Positions 8,894 to 17,212 of a stretch of DNA of 64,000 bases are shown here, one piece after another. The stretch's first letter is position 1; every line of letters starts with the position of its first letter. The DNA comes from Piscinibacter sp. Its GTDB lineage: Bacteria > Pseudomonadota > Gammaproteobacteria > Burkholderiales > Burkholderiaceae_C. The notes under the pieces were generated by a model. The model had not been told where the DNA came from, ran no database searches, and saw only the letters and a list, made by a program, of their open reading frames with translations. Both the position numbers and the translations under genes were made by a program. The stretch is from contig JAHBZL010000014.1 of the NCBI GenBank assembly GCA_019635485.1, forward strand, positions 50,587 through 114,586, read 5' to 3'.

Positions 8894-11176
8894 TCAGGGT
8901 TCGCCGTCCAGCGCCCCCTGGGTGGCGTACTGCAGCAGCGAGACGCCCGTTTCGCTCAGCACCAGACCCTCGCTGAGCACCAGGCCCTCGCTCAGCACGA
9001 GACCCTCGCTGAGCACCAGGCCCTCGCTGAGCACCAGGCCCTCGCTGAGCACGAGACCCTCGCTGAGCACGAGGCCCTCGCTGAGCACCAGGCCCTGGCT
9101 GAGCGAGGTCCCGCTGCCGCTGGCGAGCCAGCCCGACAGCGTGCCGGTTGGGATGAACACGCCGGTGCGGCCGATGCGCGAACTGACGCCGGCCAGCGAT
9201 CCGCCGTCGACCACGCCGGAGGTGATCAGCGTCTGGTTGCCCGGGGTGGTCTCGGTGAAGGTGCGCACGAACGTGTTGCCCGGCTGGCCATACGTTGCGC
9301 TCCAGTAGACGGGGGTGCGCTTGCGCACGATGCCGCCGGCCCAGACCAGGCGGTGATCCCAGACGGGCTGGAACTTGGTGAGCAGCGCGCTGCCGCTGAG
9401 GATGCGGTTGCCGCCGGCGAACACCATGCGCGACCAGCCGGCGGCGTTGCCGTGCAGCGTCGAGCTGGGGGTCGGCATGCTCGCGCCGCTGCGCAGCAGC
9501 GAGGTGCCGGCGCTCATCCGGCCGGCTTCGACCTCGCCGGCGATGTCGGTGCGCAGCGCCTTCGCCAGCGCGATCGCGCCATCGACGTTCAGCAGCCCGG
9601 CGCCCTGCTCCAGCAGGTTCGCCCCGGCCATCGGCTGCGCGCTGTACTGCAGCATGGCCTTGATCAGCGGCGGCGTCAGGCCGGGATTGGCCTGCAGCAT
9701 CAGCGCCACCGTGCCGGCGACGACCGGTGCGGCCGTCGAGGTGCCGCTCATCATCATCACCGACTCGGTGTAGTACTGCGTGACGCCGACCGGCGCGACC
9801 AGCGCGCTGTAGTTCGACGCCGCCAGCGCGTTCCAGCTGGGGTAGTAGCCGGTGGACGTGGCGGCCGCGGCGACGATGCGGTTGCCGGGCGCGACGAGGT
9901 CCGGCTTGAGCAGGTTGTCCGGGCGGCGCACGCCCGAGGCATCGACCCACGCGCCGCGCGTCGGGCCGCGCGAGCTGAAGTTGTTGACGACGTCGTCGTT
10001 GCGGCCGGCCGTGCCCTTCAGGTTCACGGCGCCGACGGTGATGACGCTCGGGTCGTTGCCCGGCGACGCGATCGCCCCGTAGACCTCGGCGCCGTTGGCG
10101 GCCAGCCCGAAGTTGCCGGCCGCGACCACGACGGTGATGCCGGCCGCGCTGGCGCTGCGCACTGCGACGCACAGCGGGTCGATGCGCCAGCTGTCGGTCG
10201 ACGCGGTCGCGAGGCTCAGGTTCATCACGCGGATGTTGTATTCGCGGGCGTGGTAGATGACCCAGGCGATGCCTTCCAGCGCATCGGTGAGCGTGCCCTC
10301 GCCGTTGCCGTCGAGCACGCGCACGTCGTACACGTCGGCGCCCGGCGCGATGCCGGTGTGGTCCGGCGCGCTGTAGAAGCCGAAGCCGCGGCCGGCCGCC
10401 ACCGAGGCGACGTGCGTGCCGTGCCCATAGGGATCCTGCGTGCCGGCGTTGTCGGCCGCGATCGCACTTTCGTAGCTCATCAGTGCCAGGCTGCCGGGCA
10501 CCGGGCCGGTCGTGCTGTCGACGCCGATCGTCCAGCTCGCCAGGTTGGCATTGCGCAGGTTGACGTTGCGGCGCACGCGCGAGCCGCCGGCGCCGTCGCT
10601 GAAGTCGCGGTGGATCTTCATGACGCCGGAATCGAGCACCGCGATGCCGACGCCGCTGCCGTCCAGCCCGTTGTAGCTGCCCGCCGCGTAGGTGCGCACG
10701 CGGCTGGTCAGCACGCCGGAGGCGGATTCGAGCGTGCTCGCGCTGCGCTGCACCTTGCGGTTCGGCGACACGCCCAGCACGTCGGGACGCTGCGCGATCG
10801 CGGCCAGGCGCGCGGCCGGCAGCTGCACCGTCAGCGCATTCATCGCGTCATGCCGCGCATGCACCGAACCGCCCAGGCGCAGCACCTGCGCGCGCAGGTC
10901 GGCGAAGTCCGGGTCGCTGCCGTCGGTGACGACGATCGCCTGCACGTGCCGCACGCCGCGCACGTCACGCGCCCAGCGTTCACGCGGCGCGCGCACCGAA
11001 CTCGACTCGCGGTCGAAGTCGCGCGCGATCTTGGCCCGCGTCCGTTCGCTGATCGGTTGCGCCTCGGCGGGCGCCGCCACCAGCAGCGCGAGCACGGCGG
11101 CCCCGACGGCCAGCAACCACGTCAGCGGCTGCCAGCGCCGCTCCAGCAGCACGATGAAGGCGATCGGACGAGACAT
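8894..11176 (-). CDS. Secreted subtilisin-like serine protease (peptidase S8) with LVLSEG repeats
   Basis: A 760-residue S8 protease. A charged N-terminus is followed by a hydrophobic signal ending near AEAQ (about residue 40), then an inhibitor-like propeptide. The catalytic triad is visible: Asp in AVLDSGVM, His in YGHGTHVA and Ser in MSGTSTAAP, with the oxyanion Asn in VAAGN. Near the C-terminus eight tandem copies of LVLSEG precede a short tail ending DGEP. Repeats are not part of the catalytic fold and may serve in surface attachment or assembly. The downstream c-di-GMP gene suggests a link to a surface or biofilm role (inference). Confidence 0.88.
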   Translation of the reverse strand: MSRPIAFIVLLERRWQPLTWLLAVGAAVLALLVAAPAEAQPISERTRAKIARDFDRESSSVRAPRERWARDVRGVRHVQAIVVTDGSDPDFADLRAQVLRLGGSVHARHDAMNALTVQLPAARLAAIAQRPDVLGVSPNRKVQRSASTLESASGVLTSRVRTYAAGSYNGLDGSGVGIAVLDSGVMKIHRDFSDGAGGSRVRRNVNLRNANLASWTIGVDSTTGPVPGSLALMSYESAIAADNAGTQDPYGHGTHVASVAAGRGFGFYSAPDHTGIAPGADVYDVRVLDGNGEGTLTDALEGIAWVIYHAREYNIRVMNLSLATASTDSWRIDPLCVAVRSASAAGITVVVAAGNFGLAANGAEVYGAIASPGNDPSVITVGAVNLKGTAGRNDDVVNNFSSRGPTRGAWVDASGVRRPDNLLKPDLVAPGNRIVAAAATSTGYYPSWNALAASNYSALVAPVGVTQYYTESVMMMSGTSTAAPVVAGTVALMLQANPGLTPPLIKAMLQYSAQPMAGANLLEQGAGLLNVDGAIALAKALRTDIAGEVEAGRMSAGTSLLRSGASMPTPSSTLHGNAAGWSRMVFAGGNRILSGSALLTKFQPVWDHRLVWAGGIVRKRTPVYWSATYGQPGNTFVRTFTETTPGNQTLITSGVVDGGSLAGVSSRIGRTGVFIPTGTLSGWLASGSGTSLSQGLVLSEGLVLSEGLVLSEGLVLSEGLVLSEGLVLSEGLVLSEGLVLSETGVSLLQYATQGALDGEP
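8955..9098 (-). repeat. Eight 18-bp tandem repeats coding for LVLSEG
   Basis: Eight head-to-tail units of 18 bp lie in frame in the protease gene. The units differ at only three positions, all third codon bases (Gly GGC/GGT, Leu CTG/CTC, Leu CTC/CTG). The one exception is a Glu-to-Gln change at the N-terminal edge of the array. The peptide is thus identical in all copies although the DNA has diverged. Confidence 0.95.
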
Positions 11177-11340
11177 TGACTTCGCTCCCTGGGCGCGCGT
11201 GCGCCTTCTGTGGTGTTGCCCATCGGACTCGACGCGACACCATGTGTCCGTCTGTATCTGATTGCATCCTAGGGGGGCGAATAAATGGCGTCAGCAGGTC
11301 TTTGGGCGATTTATCCCAAAACGCGGCACAAATTCCCGTG

Positions 11341-11366
11341 AAAACTTCCGCCCCCGGCGGGGACGG
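11341..11366 (-). terminator. Possible rho-independent terminator after the M14 peptidase gene
   Basis: Read on the minus strand, a GC-rich stem built from CCG...CGG arms (11348-11366) is followed by a short TTTT run at 11344-11341. It lies just past the stop of the M14 peptidase gene. The stem has a mismatch and the T run is short, so this is moderate evidence. The remaining bases to 11177 form the leader of the protease gene. Confidence 0.4.
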
Positions 11367-11382
11367 ATCCGGCACCGAAGAG

Positions 11383-13092
11383 TCAGTCGAGACTGACCTC
11401 GGTGCGCACCGCACCGGCGCGGTCGGCACGCGCGGTCAGCGCGAGCCGCGTGCCGGCCGGTGCGCGCACGACCCATTCGGCCACGGCCCGGTCGCCGGTC
11501 ACCTCGCGGTTGGGGAGGAAGGCGATCTGCGAGGCTTTCGGGGCGTGGCCCTCGAGCTGCGGGCCCTCGATGCGCTGCTTGCCGGCCAGCAGCGTGACCG
11601 CGCCGTCGCCGTCGGGCAGGTGGATCTCGAACATCACCCCACGCACCACCTTGCGCTGCAACGCGCGCTGCGTGACGTAGGCCGGCAGCCAGCCGCTGTT
11701 GGCGACCGCCATGCGCACGCGCCAGGTGTCGGGTCCGAGGGCCCGCACCTCGGTGCGCAGCAGTTCGAGCCGCGGCAGCGACAGCGCGACCTGCGTCAAC
11801 CAGGCCGGGAAACGCGCCGCCTCGCGCTCACGCAGCGCCGGCGGCGGATTGCGCCAGTAGTTCAGCTTGTCCCAGCCGCCGATCTCGACCGGCCCGAGCT
11901 GCGGATGCCTGAACGGCCGCCAGTCGACGTGCGCGCGCCCATCGCACTGTTCGTCGCTCCACTTCAGCAGCTTGAGGTCGTCCTCGACCGGGTGCTCGCG
12001 GAACCAGTCGATCCACTTGTAGTCCTTGATGTCCGCGGCCTGGTTCGGCGACCACAGCTCGACCACCCAGAACAGCGCGCCGAGGTGCTCGTACAGCCAG
12101 TCCTGCGTGCCGCCGATGGTCTCCTTCGGGTGGTACTTGAAGTCGTGCCAGATGCTGACCACGGGGTAGCCGGTCAGCTTCTCGCCCAGCGCCGAGAAGC
12201 GCTTGTAGGACCACAGGTCCTCCGGGATCATGTCGTCGTCGCTCTGCGTGCCCATCGGGCGCAGGATCACGCCGCTGTGCGTGTGGAAGCTGACCGCCGC
12301 GCCGATGTTCGGGTGCGCGACCACGAAGTCCACCATCGCCCGCACCTCGGGTTCGCTGGTCGGGTACGGTCCCGCGCCGACCTGCTCGTACTCCTGGCGC
12401 CAGTGGGACGGGAAGTTGCGGTTCAGGTCCAGGCCCTCGACGTCGCGGTTGACGCGCGTGGTCAGCCCGTTCCAGTCCTTCAGCGTGCCTTCGGGCAGCA
12501 GCCGGTAGTACTCGCCGCCGAACTCGCCGGGCTCGCGCGGGACCATGAGCCGCGGGTCCTGCGGGCACTTCTTGTACGTGCCGTGCGGATCCGGGATGCG
12601 CATCGTCAGCACGCGGCCGTCGCCGTCGATGTCCTCCACCGTCAGGCCGTCGACCGGCTCCTCGTCGAACGGCCAGTGGCGCGTCGACGAGCGGATGTGG
12701 CGCGGCCGGTCGGCGAGCGCCAGCTCGGCGCCGTCCGGGCACAGGCGCGGGCACAGGTAGAGGGTGCGCGTGTCCAGCAGCTGCGTGATCGCCGCGTCGC
12801 TGCCGTAACCGGTCACGAGCCGGTGCAGGTAGAGCAGCACCGCGATGCAGGCGGTCAGTTCGGCCGCGTGGATGTTGCCGTCGGCCCAGAAGGCCGGCTT
12901 GTCCGGCGCCGCGCCGGTGGCGCGGTTGGTGAGCGTCGCGACCCAGATGTCGCGACCCTCGTGGCTCTTGCCGATCGAGGACACCTCGACCAGGTCCGGG
13001 TGCGCGTCGGCATAGTCGAACAGCAGCCGGGTCAGCGCCTCGTGACGCGGAAAGGTGTCGAAGCGGGGGATCGGGGTCGCCGGTCGGGTCAT
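11383..13092 (-). CDS. M14-family zinc carboxypeptidase-like protein
   Basis: A 569-residue metallopeptidase of family M14. The zinc motif HAAE is at residues 75-78, the third ligand is the His in SFHTHSG, the substrate-binding DLNRNF lies between, and the catalytic Glu is in VVELW. No signal peptide is visible, so a cytoplasmic location is likely. About 150 residues after the catalytic domain form a beta-rich tail of unknown role. I chose the ATG at 13092 (MTRPATP) over an upstream in-frame start because it lies 7 bp after the preceding gene. The natural substrate is unknown. Confidence 0.85.
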   Translation of the reverse strand: MTRPATPIPRFDTFPRHEALTRLLFDYADAHPDLVEVSSIGKSHEGRDIWVATLTNRATGAAPDKPAFWADGNIHAAELTACIAVLLYLHRLVTGYGSDAAITQLLDTRTLYLCPRLCPDGAELALADRPRHIRSSTRHWPFDEEPVDGLTVEDIDGDGRVLTMRIPDPHGTYKKCPQDPRLMVPREPGEFGGEYYRLLPEGTLKDWNGLTTRVNRDVEGLDLNRNFPSHWRQEYEQVGAGPYPTSEPEVRAMVDFVVAHPNIGAAVSFHTHSGVILRPMGTQSDDDMIPEDLWSYKRFSALGEKLTGYPVVSIWHDFKYHPKETIGGTQDWLYEHLGALFWVVELWSPNQAADIKDYKWIDWFREHPVEDDLKLLKWSDEQCDGRAHVDWRPFRHPQLGPVEIGGWDKLNYWRNPPPALREREAARFPAWLTQVALSLPRLELLRTEVRALGPDTWRVRMAVANSGWLPAYVTQRALQRKVVRGVMFEIHLPDGDGAVTLLAGKQRIEGPQLEGHAPKASQIAFLPNREVTGDRAVAEWVVRAPAGTRLALTARADRAGAVRTEVSLD

Positions 13093-13099
13093 GGGTGGG

Positions 13100-13861
13100 T
13101 CAGTGCAGCGCGAGTCGGTGGCCGTCCTGGAACACGGCCAGCTCGCCGGGGGCAAGCGCGGTCCAGGTCTCGTCGGTGGTCAGCGGCTCGGTGACCACGA
13201 CGGCGACCCGGTCGGTCGCGGCGGTCACGGCCGAGAAGTCGATGCTCAGGTCCTCGTCGGCCAGCCGCGCGCGCCGGAACGGGTGCGCGCGCTCGATGTA
13301 GGCGAGCCGCGTCGAGCAGTGCGCCCACAGCGCCTGGCCGTTGGAGAGCAGGAAGTTGAAACTGCCGCGCCCGGCGATCGGCAACGCCAGCTCGCGCAGC
13401 GTCGCGCTCAGCTCGGCCACGCTCGGCACGGCGGCATGCGCCTTGGCCAGCTCCTGCATCAGCCAGCAGAAGGCGTGTTCGCTGTCCGTGTCGCCGACCG
13501 GCCGGAACGAGGCGTGCAGGGGCGGCGCGAAGTCCTTCAGGTCGCCGTTGTGCGCGAACACCCAGTAGCGCCCCCACAGCTCACGCTGGAACGGATGGGT
13601 ATTCTCCAGCGCCACGCGGCCCTGCGTGGCCTTGCGGATGTGCGCGAGGATGTTGTCGCTGCGGATCGGGTAGCGCCGCACCATCTCCGCCACCGGGGAG
13701 CAGCGGGCGCTCTGGGCATCGACGAACAGGCGCACGCCGCGCCCCTCGAAGAAGGCGATGCCGAAGCCGTCCCGATGCTCCTCGGCCCGCGTCGCGAAGC
13801 CGGTGAAGCTGAACACGACGTCGGTCGGCGTGTTGGCGTTCAGTCCGAGCAGCTGGCACAT
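13100..13861 (-). CDS. Class II glutamine amidotransferase (YafJ-like)
   Basis: A 253-residue protein of the Ntn-hydrolase glutamine amidotransferase fold. Cys2, exposed after removal of the initiator Met, is the nucleophile. HRDGFG, NTHPF and FAHNGDL are the conserved glutamine-binding segments. It is a stand-alone domain like YafJ or EgtC, without the partner domain of GlmS or PurF, so its amine acceptor is unknown. The M14 peptidase gene follows 7 bp downstream on the same strand, suggesting a shared transcript. Confidence 0.85.
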   Translation of the reverse strand: MCQLLGLNANTPTDVVFSFTGFATRAEEHRDGFGIAFFEGRGVRLFVDAQSARCSPVAEMVRRYPIRSDNILAHIRKATQGRVALENTHPFQRELWGRYWVFAHNGDLKDFAPPLHASFRPVGDTDSEHAFCWLMQELAKAHAAVPSVAELSATLRELALPIAGRGSFNFLLSNGQALWAHCSTRLAYIERAHPFRRARLADEDLSIDFSAVTAATDRVAVVVTEPLTTDETWTALAPGELAVFQDGHRLALH

Positions 13862-13916
13862 GGTCGGTCAGCGCGGTCGGCGCGGGTCGTGGCAAGGTGG
13901 CACCGCGCGCGCCATG

Positions 13917-15140
13917 TCATTCGGTGAAGAGTCGCACGAGGCCCTTGACCGTGACCAGCTGCCCCGGGTTGCCGGTCTCCTCGAGCACGCTGCCCATGCG
14001 CTCGCGCACGCGCGGGCTGCGCCGGGCGCGCCAGATCAGCAGGTCCGCGAGCCACGGGTGGCGGTTCACGCGGTTGGCCTTGGCGTAGAGGTCGAAGCGC
14101 GGCTTGAGCTCGGCCAGCGAGACCTCGTACGCCGCGCGCACCGCCGCGTCGTCGCCGCCGGCCGCGATCGCGCGCGCGGCGAGCATGCCCGTCTCGAGGG
14201 CCTTGCCGATGCCCTCGCCGCTGAACGAGTAGGTGCTGCCGGCCGCCTCGCCCGTCACCAGCAGCCCGGGGCGCGTGAAACGCGCGCCCTCGAGCGTGCA
14301 GCGCAGCGGCGCCCCCTTCAGCGGGGCGACCCATTGCCCGCCCTCGACCAGCTCGCGCGCCGGCGCGTAGTGGCGCACGAACGCGTCGAACAGCTCGCGC
14401 AGGTTGCCCTCGCGCTTGACCAGCCGGCCGTTGCGCGCCTCGTTGTGGCTGTCGACGATGCCGACGCCGACGTTGAACACGCCGTCGGGACCGGGAAAGA
14501 TCCAGCCATAGCCGGGGCGCAGGTCGCGGTGCCAGACCAGCTCGAGCGCGTCGAGCCGGCCGGCCAGCGCGTCGTTCTTCAGGTGCCCGCGCAGCGCGAC
14601 GCCACTGGGCGTCTGGCGCTCGCAGACGCCGGCCGCGAGCAGCGCCTGCGGCACCGCGCCGCTGGCCAGCACCAGCCAGCGGCAACGCATCTCGCGGGTT
14701 CCGCCGTCGTGCTGCAGGCGCGCGCCGGCGACGCGCCCGCTTTCCTCGAGCGTGCCGACGAAGCGCAGCGGCGCGAACATGCGCGCACCGGCGTCGACGG
14801 CGTTGCGGCAGACGATCAGATCCAGTTCGCGGCGCGCCAGCACGGCCAGCGTGCCGGGTACGTCCACGCGGCCGCCGCGCGGCCCGATGCAGCCGACGTG
14901 GCGCGCGCGCCGCGCGCGGGCCATCACCTCGTGCAGCACGCCGAGCCGGGCCAGCGCACGGTGCGCATCCGGGATCAGGCCGTCGCCGCACACCTTGTCG
15001 CGCGGGAACGCGTGCTGGTCGACCAGCACGACATCGAGCCCGGCACGCGCCAGCAGCGTGGCCGCCGCGCTGCCGGCCGGACCGGCCCCGACGACGATCA
15101 CGTCGCAGCGGTCGGGGAGTTGGTCGGCGGACAGGTTCAT
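13917..15140 (-). CDS. FAD-dependent oxidoreductase, geranylgeranyl reductase family
   Basis: A 407-residue flavoprotein. GAGPAG at residues 18-23 is the FAD dinucleotide motif, CGDGL at about 51-55 matches the family signature, and the second FAD motif is in VTGEAAGSTYSFSGEGI. In phototrophs this family reduces geranylgeranyl chains. In non-phototrophic proteobacteria members are mostly uncharacterised and also resemble FAD-dependent halogenases. No isoprenoid, bacteriochlorophyll or quinone gene is nearby, so I give no specific substrate. Confidence 0.8.
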   Translation of the reverse strand: MNLSADQLPDRCDVIVVGAGPAGSAAATLLARAGLDVVLVDQHAFPRDKVCGDGLIPDAHRALARLGVLHEVMARARRARHVGCIGPRGGRVDVPGTLAVLARRELDLIVCRNAVDAGARMFAPLRFVGTLEESGRVAGARLQHDGGTREMRCRWLVLASGAVPQALLAAGVCERQTPSGVALRGHLKNDALAGRLDALELVWHRDLRPGYGWIFPGPDGVFNVGVGIVDSHNEARNGRLVKREGNLRELFDAFVRHYAPARELVEGGQWVAPLKGAPLRCTLEGARFTRPGLLVTGEAAGSTYSFSGEGIGKALETGMLAARAIAAGGDDAAVRAAYEVSLAELKPRFDLYAKANRVNRHPWLADLLIWRARRSPRVRERMGSVLEETGNPGQLVTVKGLVRLFTE

Positions 15141-15335
15141 GGCGTGCGCTGCATTCTAGGCAGGGCGCGGCCGGCGACACCGAGGTGTTCCGCGGGCAAT
15201 CGACGTTGCGGAGTCGCCGTCATCGGAAAGGATCCCGTCGGACGCACGGCTGCGGCCTCTTTCGACACGGCTTGCCGACCGCCTCCGGACTGAAGCCACG
15301 TCAACGAGACAGATCGAATTGAGGCCCTCTCAGCC

Positions 15336-15355
15336 ACGGGCCGGGAGCGGCCCGT
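15336..15355. terminator. Perfect 8-bp inverted repeat between the GST and flavoprotein genes
   Basis: ACGGGCCG and CGGCCCGT are perfectly complementary across a 4-bp loop. The hairpin lies about 30 bp past the stop of the GST gene on the minus strand. No U-tract follows on either strand, so it may only stabilise the 3' end. I see no gene in the rest of the 245-bp gap (15141-15385). Confidence 0.4.
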
Positions 15356-15385
15356 CTGTCTCACGCCATCGGAAGCCAGACGGAA

Positions 15386-16063
15386 TCACGCCTCCGCATC
15401 GACAGCGCAAAGGCGTCGCCCGAGCGCGCTGTCGCGCCGCCGCAGGAAGGCGTGCAGCAGTTCGGGGTAGCGCGGATCCGCGGCACCGCGCACCGACGGC
15501 CGGTCGGCCAGCGCGCGACGCCACGCGGCCACCTTCGGCAGTCCGTCGAAGAAGCCGAAGTCGCCGATCGCCTCGAACACGTCGAAGTAGCGGAACACCG
15601 GGCCGAACACCGCGTCGACGAGACTGAAGGCGCCGTCGAAGTACGGACCCTCGCCGAGCACGGACTCCAGGGTCGCGAAGCGTGCGTGGACCTCCTGCGC
15701 GCGCTGCCGCAGAGCGTCTTCGTCGGGCGCGCTGTAGAACGCGCCGATCAGGTTCAGCAGGCCCGAGCCGTACTCGATCCAGCCGCGATGGCGCGCACGC
15801 TGCACCGCGTTGGCCGGGTGCAGCCGCGGCAGCGCGGTCTCGTCGAGGTATTCGCAGATCGCCGCCGACTCGAACAGCGCCTCCCCGTCCACCAGCAGCA
15901 TCGGCGTCTTGCCGGTGGGCGACAGGCGCAGGAACCAGTCCGGCTTGGCCGCGAGGTCGACGTCGCGGCGCTCGAAGGCCACGCCCTTCTCGGCCAGCAC
16001 GATCGCCGCCCGCTGCACGTACGGGCACAGCCGGTGCGAGACGAGGATCGGCACCGCGCTCAC
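15386..16063 (-). CDS. Glutathione S-transferase family protein (omega-like)
   Basis: A 225-residue GST. The N-terminal thioredoxin fold has CPYV at about residues 13-16, the cysteine-containing site of omega-like or lyase-type GSTs, and GKTPML and ESAAI as the glutathione-binding segments. The helical C-terminal domain is present. It overlaps the stop of the upstream GST gene by 4 bp and forms an operon with that gene and doxX. The cysteine suggests glutathione-dependent thiol transfer or reduction rather than simple conjugation (inference). Confidence 0.85.
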   Translation of the reverse strand: MSAVPILVSHRLCPYVQRAAIVLAEKGVAFERRDVDLAAKPDWFLRLSPTGKTPMLLVDGEALFESAAICEYLDETALPRLHPANAVQRARHRGWIEYGSGLLNLIGAFYSAPDEDALRQRAQEVHARFATLESVLGEGPYFDGAFSLVDAVFGPVFRYFDVFEAIGDFGFFDGLPKVAAWRRALADRPSVRGAADPRYPELLHAFLRRRDSALGRRLCAVDAEA

Positions 16064-16668
16064 TTCAGCAGCCCTTCGGCCCGCAGCGCAGCCTGCACCG
16101 CCGGGCGGGCCGCCACGCGCGCCAGGTAGGCCTGCAGGGCCGGGTAGGCCGTGATCGGAATGGCCAGGAAGTTGACCCAGTTCAGGATCGCGAACGCATA
16201 GGCGTCCGCCACGCTATAGGCTCCCGCGATGAAGTCCTGCCCGGCCAGCAGCCGATCGAGTTCGGCGAAGCGCTCGGCCAGCCTGGCGCGCACGGCAGCG
16301 CGTGTCGAGTCGGCCGTTTCCTTGTGCCACAGCCAGGGGCTGAACACCTTGTGCAGTTCGGTGGCGACGAACGCCAGCGCCTCGGTGACGGGCAGCCGGC
16401 GCGGGCTGCCGACGGGACCGATCAGCGCCTGCGCCGGATCGCGGTCGGCGACGAACTGCAGCAGCGCGGCGACCTCGGTGTGGCGGGCGCCGTCGTCGAA
16501 CTCGAGCACCGGCACGTAGCCGCGCGGCGAGATGGCGTAGAAGTCGCCGCCGTCCTTCAGGCGGTGCGTGGCCAGGTCGACGGCCACGCCGTCGAAGGGC
16601 TGGCCGAGCTCGCGCAGCGCGATGTGCACGGCCAGCGAGCAGGCGCCGGGGGAGTAATAGAGCTTCAT
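16060..16668 (-). CDS. Beta-class glutathione S-transferase
   Basis: A 202-residue GST whose N-terminus, MKLYYSPGACSLAVHIALRE, closely follows that of Escherichia coli GstA; Tyr5 and Cys10 fall at the known beta-class active-site positions. GYVPVLEFDD and TEVAALLQF are the glutathione-binding segments. It would conjugate glutathione to electrophiles in the cytoplasm. It is the middle gene of doxX-GST-GST, transcribed away from a LysR regulator. Confidence 0.87.
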   Translation of the reverse strand: MKLYYSPGACSLAVHIALRELGQPFDGVAVDLATHRLKDGGDFYAISPRGYVPVLEFDDGARHTEVAALLQFVADRDPAQALIGPVGSPRRLPVTEALAFVATELHKVFSPWLWHKETADSTRAAVRARLAERFAELDRLLAGQDFIAGAYSVADAYAFAILNWVNFLAIPITAYPALQAYLARVAARPAVQAALRAEGLLK

Positions 16669-16700
16669 GTCGGTTTTCTTTCAGGGTTGAAGTGGAGGGG

Positions 16701-17141
16701 TCAGGCGCGGTGCGCCGGAAGGACCAGCAACGAGCTGCGCCGCAGCGCCGCGGCGCCGTCGCCGAGCAGCCACAGCGCGACCGAGGCGACGGCCAGGAAC
16801 GCCGGGTACTCCCAGCCGCCGCCGGCGCTGGTGAAGACCCAGCCGTTGGGCAGGTGCACGCTGGCCGCGGCGAGCATCAACGGCACGAGCGCCAGCGAGA
16901 CCTGGCGGGCGTAAAAGCCCAGCACCAGCGCGAGGCCGCCGATCAGCTCCACACCGAACACCGGGTAGGCCAGCATGCCGGGGATGCCGACGCTCTCGAA
17001 GAAGCGCGCCGTGCCGGGCAGCGTGAAGACGAACAGCTTGAGCAGCGCGTGGGCGATCCACATCACGCCCAGGCTGACGCGCAGCAGCGTGATGCCGACG
17101 TCCGTCGGCATCGGATTGACGGTGGAATGGGACGATTTCAT
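16701..17141 (-). CDS. DoxX family membrane protein
   Basis: A 146-residue protein with four predicted membrane helices and the family features RVSLGVMWIAHALLK and GVELIGGLALVLG. I chose the ATG at 17141 because an AAGGAG Shine-Dalgarno sequence lies just before it. Members are often annotated as DoxX or quinol oxidase subunits, but their biochemical role is poorly defined. Here the gene leads an operon with two GST genes, pointing to redox or electrophile stress. Confidence 0.82.
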   Translation of the reverse strand: MKSSHSTVNPMPTDVGITLLRVSLGVMWIAHALLKLFVFTLPGTARFFESVGIPGMLAYPVFGVELIGGLALVLGFYARQVSLALVPLMLAAASVHLPNGWVFTSAGGGWEYPAFLAVASVALWLLGDGAAALRRSSLLVLPAHRA

Positions 17142-17212
17142 CGAAGGCTCCTTGGAAGACGAGGGGATGACGGGCACACTCTAGGCTTGCATCCTTGCCA
17201 AAGGAATAGACA
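17142..17212. promoter_or_regulatory. Divergent control region between lysR and doxX-GST-GST
   Basis: A 71-bp gap between divergent genes, the usual place for a LysR-regulator operator. It contains the short palindrome CCTT-GCCA-AAGG at 17193-17204, but its right arm is also the likely ribosome binding site (AAGGA) of the regulator gene. No clear -35/-10 pair stands out. Confidence 0.35.

Noticed and set aside
8955-9098. Tandem repeats as a possible CRISPR array
   Set aside because: The units are 18 bp, directly adjacent without spacers, and in frame within a protease gene.
6270-10172. A 1300-codon open frame covering the GGDEF-EAL gene and part of the protease gene
   Set aside because: The upstream part is the wrong frame of the protease. 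The GGDEF-EAL protein begins at the ATG at 8846.
11271-11320. Two similar GGGCGA-W-T-W-A-T elements before the protease gene as regulator sites
   Set aside because: They match at only about 9 of 12 positions, and I know of no regulator with this site, so chance cannot be excluded.
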